Below, one piece after another: positions 51,541 through 63,538 of a DNA stretch of 64,000 bases. The position numbers were made by a program, and so were the translations under genes. How positions within the stretch are numbered: the stretch's first letter is position 1; every line of letters begins with the position of its first letter. The notes under the pieces are model-generated. The model was not told the origin of the DNA, did not search any database, and worked only from the letters and a program-made list of their open reading frames with translations. This DNA is from Plectrocnemia conspersa (Eukaryota; Arthropoda; Insecta; Trichoptera; Polycentropodidae): contig VTFK01000094.1 in NCBI GenBank assembly GCA_009617715.1, positions 558,001-622,000 of the forward strand, read 5' to 3'.

Positions 51541-51769
51541 TTTAATATAAGTTTACGAAATTTTATTTTTTTAAAGCAAAAAGAGTGCATGAAATTTTAT
51601 TTTATTGAAGTAAACAACCAAGAATTTTTCGAAAAAAATATTATTAAAAACAATATTTAAAAAAAAAACAATTTCAAAAACTATTGTGAATTCGAAAGTG
51701 TAATTCTTCATTTAAATCCTAGTTATCGTATGATTCTTTTGTATTTTTTTTTTTGTAAGAATATTATAT

Positions 51770-54236
51770 ATATTTTATTTTATTAATTTATTTAGCTTAA
51801 TAGCTAATCTTTATATCTAACAAATTTAGTAAACATATATAAAAATATATAAAAAATACATAACAGAAAGAAAAAATGAAAATATACAATAATAAAGTCT
51901 TAATATTATAATTTATTTCTATATGTACGAAGGTGTTTTTTTTATTCCATTTATGAAACCCGTTATATTTTTGCTGTTTCGGATTTCTCTTGGAAGACTA
52001 TTATATAAATCAAAACCTCCGTACATAATTCCCCTAGCCGTACTCGTTTTCTTATACTTAATTTTCTTTAAATTTTCTCTATTTCTAGTATTATATTTAT
52101 GTACATCTTTATTTCTTATTAAATACTTATTAAAATATTTTGGTAATATATTATTTTCTAACATATATAAATACTAAAACATTCATACTCAATATTTCTT
52201 GAACATTCAACCATTCTAATCTATCAATCATACTTTTACAATTAGTTAATCTATTTTTATTTAAAATTACTCTCATTGCCCTATTTTTGTAATTTTTGCA
52301 ACATTTGTTTATCTAATTTATTTAACATATTTAATAGGGTTGCACAATAATTAAAATGGGGCAATATTATACTATTATAAATTATTTTTTTTGTATTTAT
52401 ACTTAATATATTTCTTAATCTAGATAATAAACCTATTTTTTCTACTAATTTTTTTTTAATATGTAATTACAATGTTCTTTAAAATTTAATTTTGTATCAA
52501 CAATTACTCCTAAATATTTTATATTATCCACTATTTCTATACTAGAGTTATTTATTACTATTTTGGTACTATTATCTAACACATTTTTTTATAATTAATA
52601 AACATACATTTAGTTTTATTCTCATTTAATTTAAGTACATTATTCTTTAACCATATTTCTAATATACTTAATTCATTATTTAAATTACTTACAATTTCTT
52701 TAATGTTATCATCTATGCAATACATTAATGTGTCATCCGCAAATAGATGAATTTTACATTTTTTCCCGTTATTAACTATATCATTAATATACAAAACAAA
52801 TAACAATGGTCCCAATTTAGACCCTTGTGGTACTCCATAAGACACTAATTTCTCTTCAGAATATACATTATTTATTTTACTTTTTTTTGTTTTCTTTTTT
52901 ATATAAGTAATTATTAAACCATCTTAAAACTATATCCTTATACATATACTCTCCAATTTCTTTAACATTATTTTTTCTGTCTATTGTTTCGAAGGCTCTC
53001 TTGAAATCCAAGAAAACTGCTCCAATGATTTTGTTTGTATCCTTAGCCAACAGCCAATCATTTATCACTACTTGTAATGCAGTTTCAGTGGAATGCTTTT
53101 CTCTGAATCCCGATTGTTGTTCACAAATTATGTTTTGAGAAGTAATAAATTCCTTTAATTGTTTGATTACTACTTCTTCTATTATTTTTTTCTATACACG
53201 GTAGCATGTTGATTGGTCTCATTTCTTCAACTTTTTTTTACTATTTTTTTTTTTTTTAGGTATAGGTACAATAGTAGCAATCTTTAAATTTTCAGGCATT
53301 TCTCCTAAGGAGAGTGCTTTTATTTATTAAATAATTTAATTTAGTTCCTATTATTTCCCATGTTTCTTTAATTATATTTATATCTAGTTCATCAGTACTA
53401 GTTCCTTTTTTAAATTTTTACATATTATGTTATGAATTTCATCTAATGATACTGATTTAAATTTACTAAATTTTACAATTATTGCTTTATTATTATATTG
53501 TACTAAATTACTAATCCTTGGTATTGAATTCACAATTTCTTCTATGCTCTTAATGTAATATGTATTAATTTTTTCTGCTATTATATAAGGATCTTGATAT
53601 ATATTTCCATTAATTTCCATTTTTATTGTGTCGTTTTTTTGAGTTGGATTAATTAATTGTTTTATTGATTTCCACATCTTATTTGGATCATTTTGTATTT
53701 CATCTATCAATTTTTCATACCATTTCTTTTTAGCCATTCTTAATACTTTGACTGCCATATTTCTACATTGTGTGTATGTTTTCCATTTTTCATTAAAGAC
53801 TTTATATTCTATTTGTTCTTTTTTAATATTTGAAAAAATTTTGTATGACTCATCTCTTTTTCTTTTATAGCATTTTTTTAACATCATCATTAAACCACGG
53901 TTTTGGGTTGTAACGATATTCCTTTTAAAATTATATTGACTTTTTTTGTTTTACAATCTACTATATTCTTATAAATTTTGTTCCATATCATGTTAACATC
54001 CATATTATCTACATTCCAGTCACATTTTTGTAATTCTAATCTTAATTTATTAAAATTAATTTTTTTAATTATATCAATTTTTTTTGTTTTTTTAACCTTA
54101 AGTTCATTATGTTTTTCTATATAAATATATACAATAGAATGGTCAGTTATTCTTGGAGTTGATTTTACTTTACAATAAATTCTTTTGGTATTGGTAAATA
54201 CTAAATCTATTAATGTGCTCGATATAAAAAACAATA
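51770..54236 (-). mobile_element. Jockey/CR1-group non-LTR retrotransposon, 5'-truncated and frame-broken
   Basis: In order on the minus strand: the end of the AP endonuclease (STLIDLVFTN ... RITDHSIVYI, 53890-54234); the linker (53384-53890, with KNDPNK-type MWKSIKQLI); RT blocks with QQSGFREKHSTETALQ (about 53055-53130), VFLDFKRAFETIDR (about 52985-53030), YGVPQGSKLGPLLFVLYIND (about 52780-52845) and FADDTLMY (about 52725-52750); a NRAMRVIL thumb block (about 52265-52290); and the C-terminal tail LYNSLPREIR (51919-52164). The 3' UTR ends near 51770. The QGS and FADD catalytic blocks are intact, but frameshifts and stops at several joins make it inactive. The exonuclease-side 5' half is missing, as is usual after aborted reverse transcription. 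It shares its 3' end with the fragment at 43.8 kb. Confidence 0.9.
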
Positions 54237-54239
54237 AAT

Positions 54240-56520
54240 AAAATAAAATTAGTTGTACAAATTATACAATAAATATTTCGTTCAATAAACACGCATTAAT
54301 ATTAATTTTAGATAAAATTAGCTACAAAAAGAAGTAAATATTTCACCATAGTCTCGATCATAAACATAAACTAATAAATAAAAATCAAATAATTAAATAT
54401 ATTAGTAAATTATTAATTTTAATAATAATTATTTATAAATAACTATTGAGATGCGTACCAATGACATTGAAAGTAAAATGTCTATCTCCATAGTAATTAA
54501 CCTAACAGTAAAGTAATTTATTTTATCCTTTTCTTTTCACAGAAAAAGTTTATACAAAAACATTTTTTTTCTTATTTGATATTCGCTAAATATATTTTAT
54601 CAAATTAAATATTTGCATTAAAAAAACATTAAATATTTTATTTTTTATTTTTTATGTATAATTTAACAGGTTCTTTATTTGTTATAAATTTACATGGTTT
54701 TTGGATGTTACACATTTTGATAATATTAAGTACTTAACCTTAGTTATTACCCTCATCTACAACATTTTCAGTTTCTTAAAATTATTATCTTAGTCTAGAA
54801 TTTAGACTAGATTGACAAAAATTATTTTGCGGAGCCCAAACAATTAAATAATAATAATTTATTACCTTATTACAACCGCACTCTTGTATTTATTTATCAT
54901 ATATTAGCCATTAATAATTATTTTTTGTATAACTATCTTTTTAAATATTCGGAATGTTAAAAAAATGTGGATTTAAGTTTAATAAATAATTCAAATTGAG
55001 TAATAGATTTATCAGATCTTTTATATTTATTCTATCTACTATAAATATACATATATTTTTTTGTACCTCATGTTATTTTTACAGGCTGAAATAAAGTACT
55101 CTTTATTTTCTGTAGTACAATTATTTTTAAGATTTGCAGGTTTGCTTTTCAGTATATTTTTTATCATTACTTGCTATTTTGGATATATGAGATTTGTTTG
55201 TGATATGCGCAACTGTAAAAAAAAATTGTATGTGATATTAGCGGCATTAACTCAAATGTGTTATTTTTTATTTATTTTATATATTACTTAAAGTAATATA
55301 ATAGGAAGTCTGTTCCAAAATTTTTTTCTATATAAAAAAAATTGATCCAAATTTTATGTATGTCCTCCCATGCTCCCACCACTAAACAGTTTGATTCGGT
55401 GACTAAACGCATGCGTTTAGTAGTCCCTTAATGAAGTCGATTATTTCACTATCACTAATAATCTCAATATCATAATTACTCTACGACTTTGTAAATGCCA
55501 ACTATACATATATCATTTTAATTTGCATTTTTAGTAGTTGTATCATAAAATCATAATTTATTTAAAATATTAAATGTATATTTGTTCTTTCAGGATATTA
55601 TTGCAATATTACTGGTTTTGATAGCTTAAATATTAGTCAAGAAATCCAGATATTTAAATACACAAACACACATTTGTATACATTGAAAATACATTAGCAT
55701 TATTATACTGCGATGACATAACTTTTACTTTTGGTTATGGTAATCCACGACACGAGTCAACAATAAAAAACCAGATAGGTGTGGTAAAAGTTGTTAAAAG
55801 CATTAAACATTAAACGTTTTATAATGTTGTTAACACGTTGTTTGTCTACATGTTAAACAAACGCTTTTTTTTTTAAAAAAAAGTTAAGCTATTTAAAAAC
55901 CACAATTACTATTATTTATATCTTTGAGTGCAATGTAGAAGCAACTTTTCAAGGAGGTCATCTCTTAGATGTCATTGTTCAGTGGGTCACTAGAACCTTA
56001 GTAAAATTTTCATCTGGACTTAACAATTGCGAAACAAACTGACGATGCGTTCATGTGATTACGACTTTTATGGAAAAATTGTCATAGACGACCTATGACT
56101 CTTATGAAATGATCAATTCCATAATGGTCAACATTGTGTGTGCCGTTCAATAGGCATACTTTATATGTGTATTCATGCTAATTTGGCTTCGTGTGAAAAT
56201 CACACTTTTTATATAATAAAATATTGCTGACCTAAAAACGAGGTTATAGGACAAATAGTTTAATGAAAATCATTGATATAATATTTATAGTTTTATTAAA
56301 TATCTTTTTATATTACATATTTTCATATTCAACCAAACAATGTTCAGTTAAATAAAAATGGCAGTGTCTGATATTGATTAGACGTTTACTATGCATTCCT
56401 ATTAAAATATAGGAAAACAATAGTCAATAACAAGCATTCGTCGGTTTTAATTGTAAACGATAAAATCAAACTCAAAAAGTCTCATTAGATCACTATACAG
56501 TTGTCAATAGATAGGTTTTC
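54240..56520. other. AT-rich intergenic DNA; one hydrophobic open frame
   Basis: At 55061-55291 (+) a 76-codon frame follows a good TTTTTACAG acceptor (exon start 55085). It has two hydrophobic segments (VVQLFLRFAGLLFSIFFIIT and LYVILAALTQMCYFLFILYI) flanking MRFVCDMRNCKKK. A second TTCTTTCAG acceptor lies at about 55594. No upstream exon or family was found, so it is not called as a gene. The rest is A/T-rich and unremarkable, with a GC-richer patch at 55900-56200. Confidence 0.35.
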
Positions 56521-56524
56521 GAGC

Positions 56525-57071
56525 TTATTGTGGCGCCTGTGGAATGTGAGCTCCTTCGGCGTGGAAGCCGGTCTCATCAGCGTAGAAAGTGACAGTGATT
56601 GGGTTTCCTTCAGGGTCTTTGTATGAGTAAGATCCTCGGACGACGATGACCTGCTCATCTTTGCCTTCTTCGTTCTTGATCGTCTTCAATTCTCCGACTT
56701 CATCGCGAACGATTTCGTTCTCGGTTTGGAATCTAAACAATATTGTGTCACACATTATGTTAAAGCATTCGGGTCAATATCGTATTTATATTATTAAAAC
56801 AAACATTTCGTGCGCGTGAAAGTTATTTCTACATACCCGAATTGGTAAGGTCCCGCTGGCTCTTGGTCGAAGGTGGATTTCAAGATCTTGAAGACTGGAG
56901 CAAGATCTCTATCGGCCGGAGCGGCGTAGGCCAAAGCCAAGGCGACGAAGAAGACGAATACCTATAAGGGACAAATGATCTCATTTAGTCACTGATCACT
57001 TATTTTTATCACTGCACAATCACAATTTTCAAAAGATGTCCATAGATGATCAGCCAACTTACCACTTTCAT
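56525..57071 (-). CDS. Small RR-1 cuticular protein, three exons, 113 aa
   Basis: Exons are 57063-57071 (MKV), 56837-56961 and 56525-56732; phases 0 and 2. The signal peptide is MKVVFVFFVALALAYA, then APADRDLAPVFKILKSTFDQ. RR-1 from about residue 39: GPYQFGFQTENEIVRDEVG, ELKTIKNEEGKDEQVIVVR, GSYSYKDPEGNPITVTFYAD, ETGFHAEGAHIPQAPQ. Note ADETGF in place of the usual ADENGF, shared with the gene at 62.9 kb. Base composition is much GC-richer than the surroundings, as expected for a highly expressed gene. It is a close paralogue of the 62.9-kb gene. A likely polyadenylation signal (AATAAA on the minus strand) is at 56292-56297. Confidence 0.96.
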
Positions 57072-57120
57072 GATGATGAGTGTTTGTTTGCTGGTTCTGT
57101 TTGACAGACGCAAAATGAGA

Positions 57121-57157
57121 TACTGATGCCATAATCACGGCGAGATCCTCTTTTATA
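57121..57157 (-). promoter_or_regulatory. Core promoter (TATAAAAG + TCAGTA) of the 113-aa RR-1 gene
   Basis: TATAAAAG lies at 57150-57157 and TCAGTA at 57121-57126, correctly spaced. This is the clearest TATA/Inr pair in the window. The ATG follows about 50 bp after the start site. Confidence 0.8.
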
Positions 57158-57899
57158 CAAATCTAAAATCGTCTAAAAACGAGTATTACGCCTCCTCTAC
57201 TACAACTCACCTCGTACTTTTTTTCGTACCTACTTTGACATTTATACGGAATTAAGAGTTCATCATAGCATCACATGTAGCGGGACTCCAACGTAGAACA
57301 TAAAAAAATGTTTTGTGTGTGTGTTTTTTAAAAGCTATGCACATGTAACGTTCATTTTCAATACATTATTAGCCGTCTTAACATTTGGATGATAAGGTTT
57401 ACGTTTTATATTAACAAATCGTTGTTCATAGGTTAAATGTTGGATCATGTTTTAAAATATCTCTTGTGTCACAGATTATTATTTATTATTAAAATATTGC
57501 TTTGAATGTCACTAATATTATTCACATTTGGTAGTTTTAAAACCAATAATTTTAATTATTATGATTAAGTTTTTTTTTGCCCTAAATACTCTAATCAACG
57601 CTTATCGTATATACAACATATCTTTATTTAATAGCACGTATAAAAAAATTATATGTAAGTCGTTAACCGCAATATCAATATCATATCAATAGGCATTAAA
57701 TAGAACACACTAATTGCAAAATTACGTTGAGGAATCCATTCCGGAACCCAATATCTTATGCAATGAAATATATATCAACGATGAAATTAGTTAATTTACA
57801 AACATTACCAAAAAATCTATTAAACGTCACAGAATTAAAAATAAAATAATTAAAACAGGACCCCTTACCGACCAAAATAGACGCCTGTGCTAAAATTAT

Positions 57900-59300
57900 C
57901 GGGAAAAACGATATAATAAAATACAAAACGAATTTAAAATAGCTATTTCTTAGCATAATAATCAATCTTGGGAAAACGAACTTAACGGTTTAATTTAATA
58001 TTTACCCAGAGGACAATTCTCTGTGGAATATGTCAAAAAAATTACATCGCGAACCCTTAAATATTGTTTTCACCGTTGAAGAAAAGCTAAAGTTATTGCA
58101 GAGATTTTACAAAATGAATGCACGCTGGCTTATTATTATCGACCTATGCTTACTATCTATCATGAGAAAAATCTAGGAACAGATAAATAAAAATTTAGTC
58201 TTAGAACATACCAATAAAAATATCTAACCCGATGAGCAATATGGCTTCAGTTGTTTTCATTCCGCCATGGATTAACTTCATCAAGTTGTGAAATATATCG
58301 AAAAAGGCTTTTACAGTAAAATTACTACAAAAGCAACTAGCTTAAATGTATTTTCCAGTAGCTTTAGTTAAATTAATAAACTCGTTTTCCAGCAGTCAAA
58401 TCTTTCGAATTGAAATTTAAAATTATTAATCAATTTCCAGACCCTTATCTGCTGAAGTCCCCCAATATTAAATTTTAGGACCCTTGCTGAACCTCGCAGA
58501 AATGATATCACCGTTTTATTCGCGGATAACATGGTTATTTTATATTTTTATAAAAATACCCATCAAGCAGTAGTTACACTTGAAAATAAAAAAATAATTA
58601 TTTAAAAATGGTTCAATAAATGGCAAGTTACTGCAATTCCCCCTCATAGATGAAAAAAGCCTTCATTGTCGATAGATTAGTAAAAATTAATATGTATAAC
58701 AATTTTATAGACTGGCAAATTACTTAGGTCTCCTTTTAGATTTTAAGCTTTCGTGAATATCTCATGCAGATAAACTGAAACTATACCCTCGACTTTGCGG
58801 TAAATGTAAATTAAATATTAAAAATAAATTACTTATCTTTAAATCTATAATAAGAATTGAAATTTACCCAATAAAACTTCAGTCACAACAAAATATTTTT
58901 TTAAGAATTGCGTCTAATGCGTGTGATTCGTAACATTGAAAAATCAGTGATTGATAATCAGACGATTAACCTAGTAAAATGCTAAAATTTCTATTATAGG
59001 AAAAATACAAAAAATACCCAGGGAGTAACTCTTATTTAAGATATTTATATATAATTTGGGAATTTTCTTCACTATCAAATAGCCAAAATTCGGGATATAA
59101 AATTGCATTTCGATAAAGTATCATCCCATTGGCATTCGCTTAATTTACAAACAAATAATTTGCTTTTTGCAAAATTAATTTAAAACCTGACTAAGTTAAC
59201 AGAAAAATTAAGCACATTTCTGCTAATTTTGATTGTAGGAAAAGTATAATATTGCTAATGCTAGATATAGAAAAAGCTTTCGATATGATGTGATACAAAT
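57900..59300 (+). mobile_element. Heavily decayed Jockey-like non-LTR retrotransposon remains (one or two copies)
   Basis: Plus-strand frames give EDNSLWNMSKKLHREPL (about 58011-58060), DEQYGF and HQVVKYIEKGFYSK (about 58230-58320), PDPYLL (about 58440), WFNKWQVTAIP (about 58608-58640), FIDWQIT (about 58706-58725) and KLLIFKS/KNKLL-type blocks (about 58825). This is the linker and RT order of the Jockey clade, but stops occur every few codons. Near 59255-59290, LLMLDIEKAFDMM is an RT motif A that cannot follow in order, so a second overlapping or rearranged copy is present. No element ends were found. Confidence 0.65.
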
Positions 59301-61379
59301 AAATAATGAAGTTTAACAGCTGTGTTGCTTAACATAATAAATACTATATTATTTTCACACATACTAATAGACACTAAATAATATATGTGTTGTTTTATGC
59401 TATACATATTTTTTATAATAAATGTAAAAATATGTATAGTTCCAATATATATTAAGCTTATTAATCAAATTTTGAAAAATGATAGTATTATTTTTGGCGA
59501 AGGGCAATATTTTGTAAAGTATATTTATTTTATTTGCAAATGTTATACCTTTCATTTAAATATTTTTTATTAATTTTCTTAGCAAAACATTTTATTAAAT
59601 TATCTATTTGCTGCTATAATAGCTATTGCTGTAATGCAATCTAAAATAATTAATTCACTCAATATAAATAATATTTTTTTTTGAGTATAAGAAATATTAA
59701 AATATATAGTAAGGTAACAATATTAATTTAAAAGAAATAGTTAAATCTATGCTTTGTAGTTAAAATATATACATACGTTTTAAATAAACAGTAATTAGAG
59801 CAATAAGCAATAAATTATTTTGCTTTAGTCAAATGGGAAACAAATCGCAATACTCCAAACCCGGTGAATTAATTTAAGGGTTAATGGATTGTGTCAAAGT
59901 TCCGATGTATATTAAAATCCGAATACCAATTATTATGGCTGTTTGTTTTAAAATTGTTAAAAGATTTAACATAAAGAACGCAGTTTTGTGCTTTTGGTAT
60001 ATTTTGCTGTGAACATAAAAACTTTTGAACTATAAAAAAATTAACTTTAATGAAAAAATCTTATTTAAATATGTTCTAAAAATAATATCAGATAAATTCG
60101 AGCCACGATTTATTATTCCATTTTTAGCTCTTTTAACTCGTTTAGCATTTCAGACGAGTTTGCTTTGATTTTATTAAAATTGTTGTTTCTGGCTTATTCA
60201 TATACACTTTTTTTATAAATACATAAGATTAGTATATATGTATTGTTATAATCACATATTCATTAGCCAGTGTTCTTGTGTATTTTTAATCCAAAAGTTT
60301 TGAATCATCCCTGCAAATTAAATTTTATCAGACAATTTTTCACGTCAATTATTATTGTAGAAATATTCGTTACTCTCAACAAATCGTCAGATCAAATCAG
60401 TTAAAATCCCTCGAAATATTTTTTAAAATATATTCGTAATTTTTAACCAACGTCTTATCTTAATATTTTGTAATAAAATTTTTAAAAACTAGGTTTTTTT
60501 AATTATTAATTTTTATTTCGAAAAAATATTGTACGCCTTAAATTTATTAGAACGTATTTGATTTCATCTTTAAAACAGCAAATGTAAAGAAGATAATCTT
60601 GTATACAAAATGAGCCATATTTCAACATGACCATATTTATCTGGTTGTCATTAACTTACTTCGTAAAATACTAGATCTATGTATGATTTATAATACGAAT
60701 GATAATGATAATGATGATAAATATAAAAATTATTTTAATTTTTTTTATATATATCGAGATGACATACTCGATTAATGGTCGATTTATTAAAATTTTAATT
60801 ATAATTGTTAAATTTAAATTACACAGAATATTATTTACAATATCAAAAAAAATAATAAAATAAAAATATTAAATGTAAAAATAAAACTCTTAAAACTTAA
60901 GTGTTCATAATGACATTTTTCTTAATAAATTAGATTAGGACCGAAGCAATAATTTTGATCATTAAATAAATACATTTCTTCGGATATTTATCTACCAATT
61001 ACACCAGATTGCTGAATAGCTGAAGAATGGATTTTTTGTCAAATAATAATTACACAAAAAAAGGGTTTAAGAAATAATAAAATTATAATTTTTATTATAA
61101 ATAAAAAATTTAGTGCCCATAATGAGAGCCCCTACTACGATTTACTAGCTGTTTTATATAAAAAAAAATTGTTTATCATTTTAAAATTTAATCACTTTCA
61201 TTTTTTGCACTCAAAAAATGTTTTGTTGTTTTATGTTTTTAAAATATAGATTAATTTTTTCAATTAAAATAACATTTCATTGTGTTTATATTAAAATATT
61301 CTTGTAGTACGTTTTTTTTTCTTTATTATAGATAATATTAAATACGATTTTATTATAATTTTCCTTCAAAACCATTCAA
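59301..61379. other. AT-rich intergenic DNA, nothing recognised
   Basis: Simple A/T-rich sequence. Short open frames lack any supporting signal. Confidence 0.5.
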
Positions 61380-61389
61380 CGATCAATTA

Positions 61390-61640
61390 AATTCGGAAGC
61401 GAGTTTAATACGGGTGGTAAATTAGTAGAAGCTGCTTGTAAGCTAAGTAATATTTTTGGTGTGTGGATACTATTAAAAAGCATGCAATTCAATGGCGGTT
61501 CCAATAATTTTGTACTAGGGACAAGAAAAATATTTTTTGAGCATCCGTCTTAAGTTGATAGCAAACAACTGAAGACATTACTTGAATCAGAACCACGCAC
61601 TTCAATTTGAGATCTTGCACAAGAGTTACGCGGGTGGTAC
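61390..61640 (+). mobile_element. Mariner-like transposase remnant
   Basis: The plus frame from about 61550 reads VDSKQLKTLLESEPRTSI, stop, DLAQEL. It matches the linker of mariner-family transposases (VD...LK.L(I/L)E..PR.T...LA..L) between the two helix-turn-helix domains. Upstream, KLSNIFGV, QFNGGSNNF and FFEHPS keep the expected order, with HPS at the place of the GRPS motif, but are badly worn. A stop codon and the absence of the catalytic domain show it is dead. No inverted terminal repeats were found. Confidence 0.5.
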
Positions 61641-62117
61641 TAACTTCAGTTGGCTACCCTAGAGTAACGCGGTTCTCTGACAACACAGCAGCATTATTTG
61701 GCAACGCGACGGAAAAAGCGTTATTAATCTGACGGTTCTCAACACCACTTAAATTAGATAAAATAAAAAGTAAAATATTTGACAAATGAGTCCCACACAA
61801 ACTTAGGAAAAAATACAGTTCCGCAGAATGTAACATAAACAACCCATTCTTCTATGGTGTTCTAGCTTTTAATTAAAAGTGGATTATTCATGACAGTAAA
61901 AAGTTAATGATTAGAAAATAAATATATTCCAAAGCATTTCACAAAGCTCAATTACATCATATTAAAATTATGGTGTAATAGTTGATTGGTAAAATCTATC
62001 ACATTTTTTTAATACTAGCTGAACCATTACAGCTGAGGTTATTGTCTATACATGAACAAAATGCAGCAAGAACTGCAACGTCTGCTCCCAGTACTAATCA
62101 GTCTAAAATGTGCAATT

Positions 62118-62276
62118 CAGGCGCGTACGGTGAAATACATTCCCTTTAAATGACGAAAGCGAGTGAGAGATAAGGGCGTGCTTTACATGCGTTCCGCACG
62201 CCCACTTCTTCTCACTCACTCTCGTCACTTAACACGCGAGCGAGCGAAATGGAATGTATCTTACCGTACGCACCTG
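62118..62276. mobile_element. 159-bp palindromic (foldback) element
   Basis: The ends are CAGGCGCGTACGGT and, in reverse complement, CAGGTGCGTACGGT. The arms continue through ATACATTCC, TGACGAAAGCGAGTGAGAGA (left) and TGACGAGAGTGAGTGAGA (right) to a perfect centre GGGCGTGC...GCACGCCC with a 14-nt loop. The right arm carries about 18 extra bases (CGCTCGCTCGCG region). It is GC-rich in an AT-rich setting. It is probably a MITE or foldback element; no clear target duplication was seen. Confidence 0.75.
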
Positions 62277-62933
62277 TGCTGAAATTATTCTCTTGCACAA
62301 AAATGCGCGATTGACCCTTCAATGGTTAAATGAGAAGAACTCTAAAATATTGCCTCTTCCAATCTACTTTGTTTACATTTGATCAACACATCATTTGCTT
62401 AATAAATTTACTAAATTCAAACAGGGTAAAATTTTAACAACTAAGATGCTCTTAAAAGTGAATTGCGATATTTTATCGATTGCAAAACTCACCTTTTTAG
62501 TCACTGGAATAAATAAACTTGTAATTGACAAAAAATTGTCGTTTCAATTAGTATTTTTTTCGAATAATAAAGTCATTTATATGAATAAGAACACTTGAAA
62601 TACCTATTTTATATTATCAAGAAAATGCTTATTAATTATAGAAAACCTGAAATCATAACACGATTTACAGTTGAATTCTTTTATTGAGTATCAATTCTTT
62701 GTACATATTTTTTACATCGTTGCTGGTATAGTGTAGGGGTTGTTGCTAAGTGTAACAGCGATCATTAAATAAAAATAATAATACTGTCTCCACCGTTTGT
62801 AAACGTTTATGTTCCCTAATAAAATTTAGGAAACACGTAAGTAGTTTCACTATCAGTCATATCACTAGTTTTTCTCATTAATCCGTGTCCTTTGCATTTT
62901 TTTAGTGTCTACCCTCTTTTGGTGTTAATTCAC

Positions 62934-63461
62934 TTAGTTCTTCCTTGCGGATACTACTTCGGGAGCGACGGGAAGATGGGCACCTTCGGGGTGGAAGCCG
63001 GTCTCATCAGCGTAGAATGTGACGGTGATTGGGTTTCCTTCGGGATCTTGGTAAGAGTAAGATCCCTTAACGACTAGAACTTGCTCGTCTTTGCCTTCTT
63101 CGTTCTTGATGGTCTTGAGTTCTCCTACTTCATCGCGAACGATGGCGTTTTCGGTTTCGAATCTGTAAAAATACCAAATATTATAAATACATCACATAAA
63201 AAACACACAAATATCCCTATTCTTTTGCTTTTATATGACTTACCCGAAGGAATATGAACCCGCTGGATCAATATCGAAGGCTTCTTTAAGGGTCTTGATG
63301 AATGGCACTTCCTTATCAGGAGTTGGGGCTCCTGAAACGAAGGCGAGTGCCACCAAGAAGAAGAAAAGGAATGTCTGGAACGTCACAAAAAATATTACAT
63401 TAATAAAATTATAAATGTTAACAAGCACTACATTTAAGAAAATTGTGTAACCTGTTTCATT
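62934..63461 (-). CDS. Small RR-1 cuticular protein, three exons, 122 aa
   Basis: Exons are 63453-63461 (MKQ), 63244-63374 and 62934-63162; phases 0 and 2. The first donor is GTTACA, weaker than the GTAAG of its neighbours. The signal peptide is MKQTFLFFFLVALAFVSG, then APTPDKEVPFIKTLKEAFDI. RR-1 from about residue 41: GSYSFGFETENAIVRDEVG, ELKTIKNEEGKDEQVLVVK, GSYSYQDPEGNPITVTFYAD, ETGFHPEGAHLPVAPEVV, ending SARKN. Exon 3 is close to that of the 56.5-kb gene at the DNA level, with a nine-residue extension. The duplication is therefore younger than the split from the 48.6-kb gene. A polyadenylation signal (AATAAA, minus strand) is at 62680-62685. Confidence 0.95.
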
Positions 63462-63501
63462 TTTATTTTTTAGTTTTACGGACGTTCTACGTCTGTTAGG
63501 A

Positions 63502-63538
63502 GACTGATAAAGTACCGTCAAATTCAACATCTTATATA
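63502..63538 (-). promoter_or_regulatory. Core promoter (TATATAAG + TCAGTC) of the 122-aa RR-1 gene
   Basis: TATATAAG lies at 63531-63538 and TCAGTC at 63502-63507, spaced as in the paralogue at 57.1 kb. Confidence 0.75.

Larger units (their letters stand above)
49220..51769. other. AT-rich intergenic DNA largely made of old tandem repeats
   Basis: No gene is supported. Overlapping open frames on both strands at 49358-49700 lack signal peptide, splice context or motifs. From about 50.2 kb the sequence is a degenerate tandem array, annotated separately. Confidence 0.5.

Noticed and set aside
61640..61780. GTTACGCGG...TAACGCGG repeats near the mariner relic as its terminal repeats
   Set aside because: The short similar stretches are not in the correct orientation and spacing for mariner TIRs, and no TA duplication could be placed.
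62892..63077. Plus-strand frame across the last exon of the 122-aa RR-1 gene
   Set aside because: Antisense shadow of a well-supported CPR exon; the same applies to plus frames at 48615-48809 and 47762-47959.
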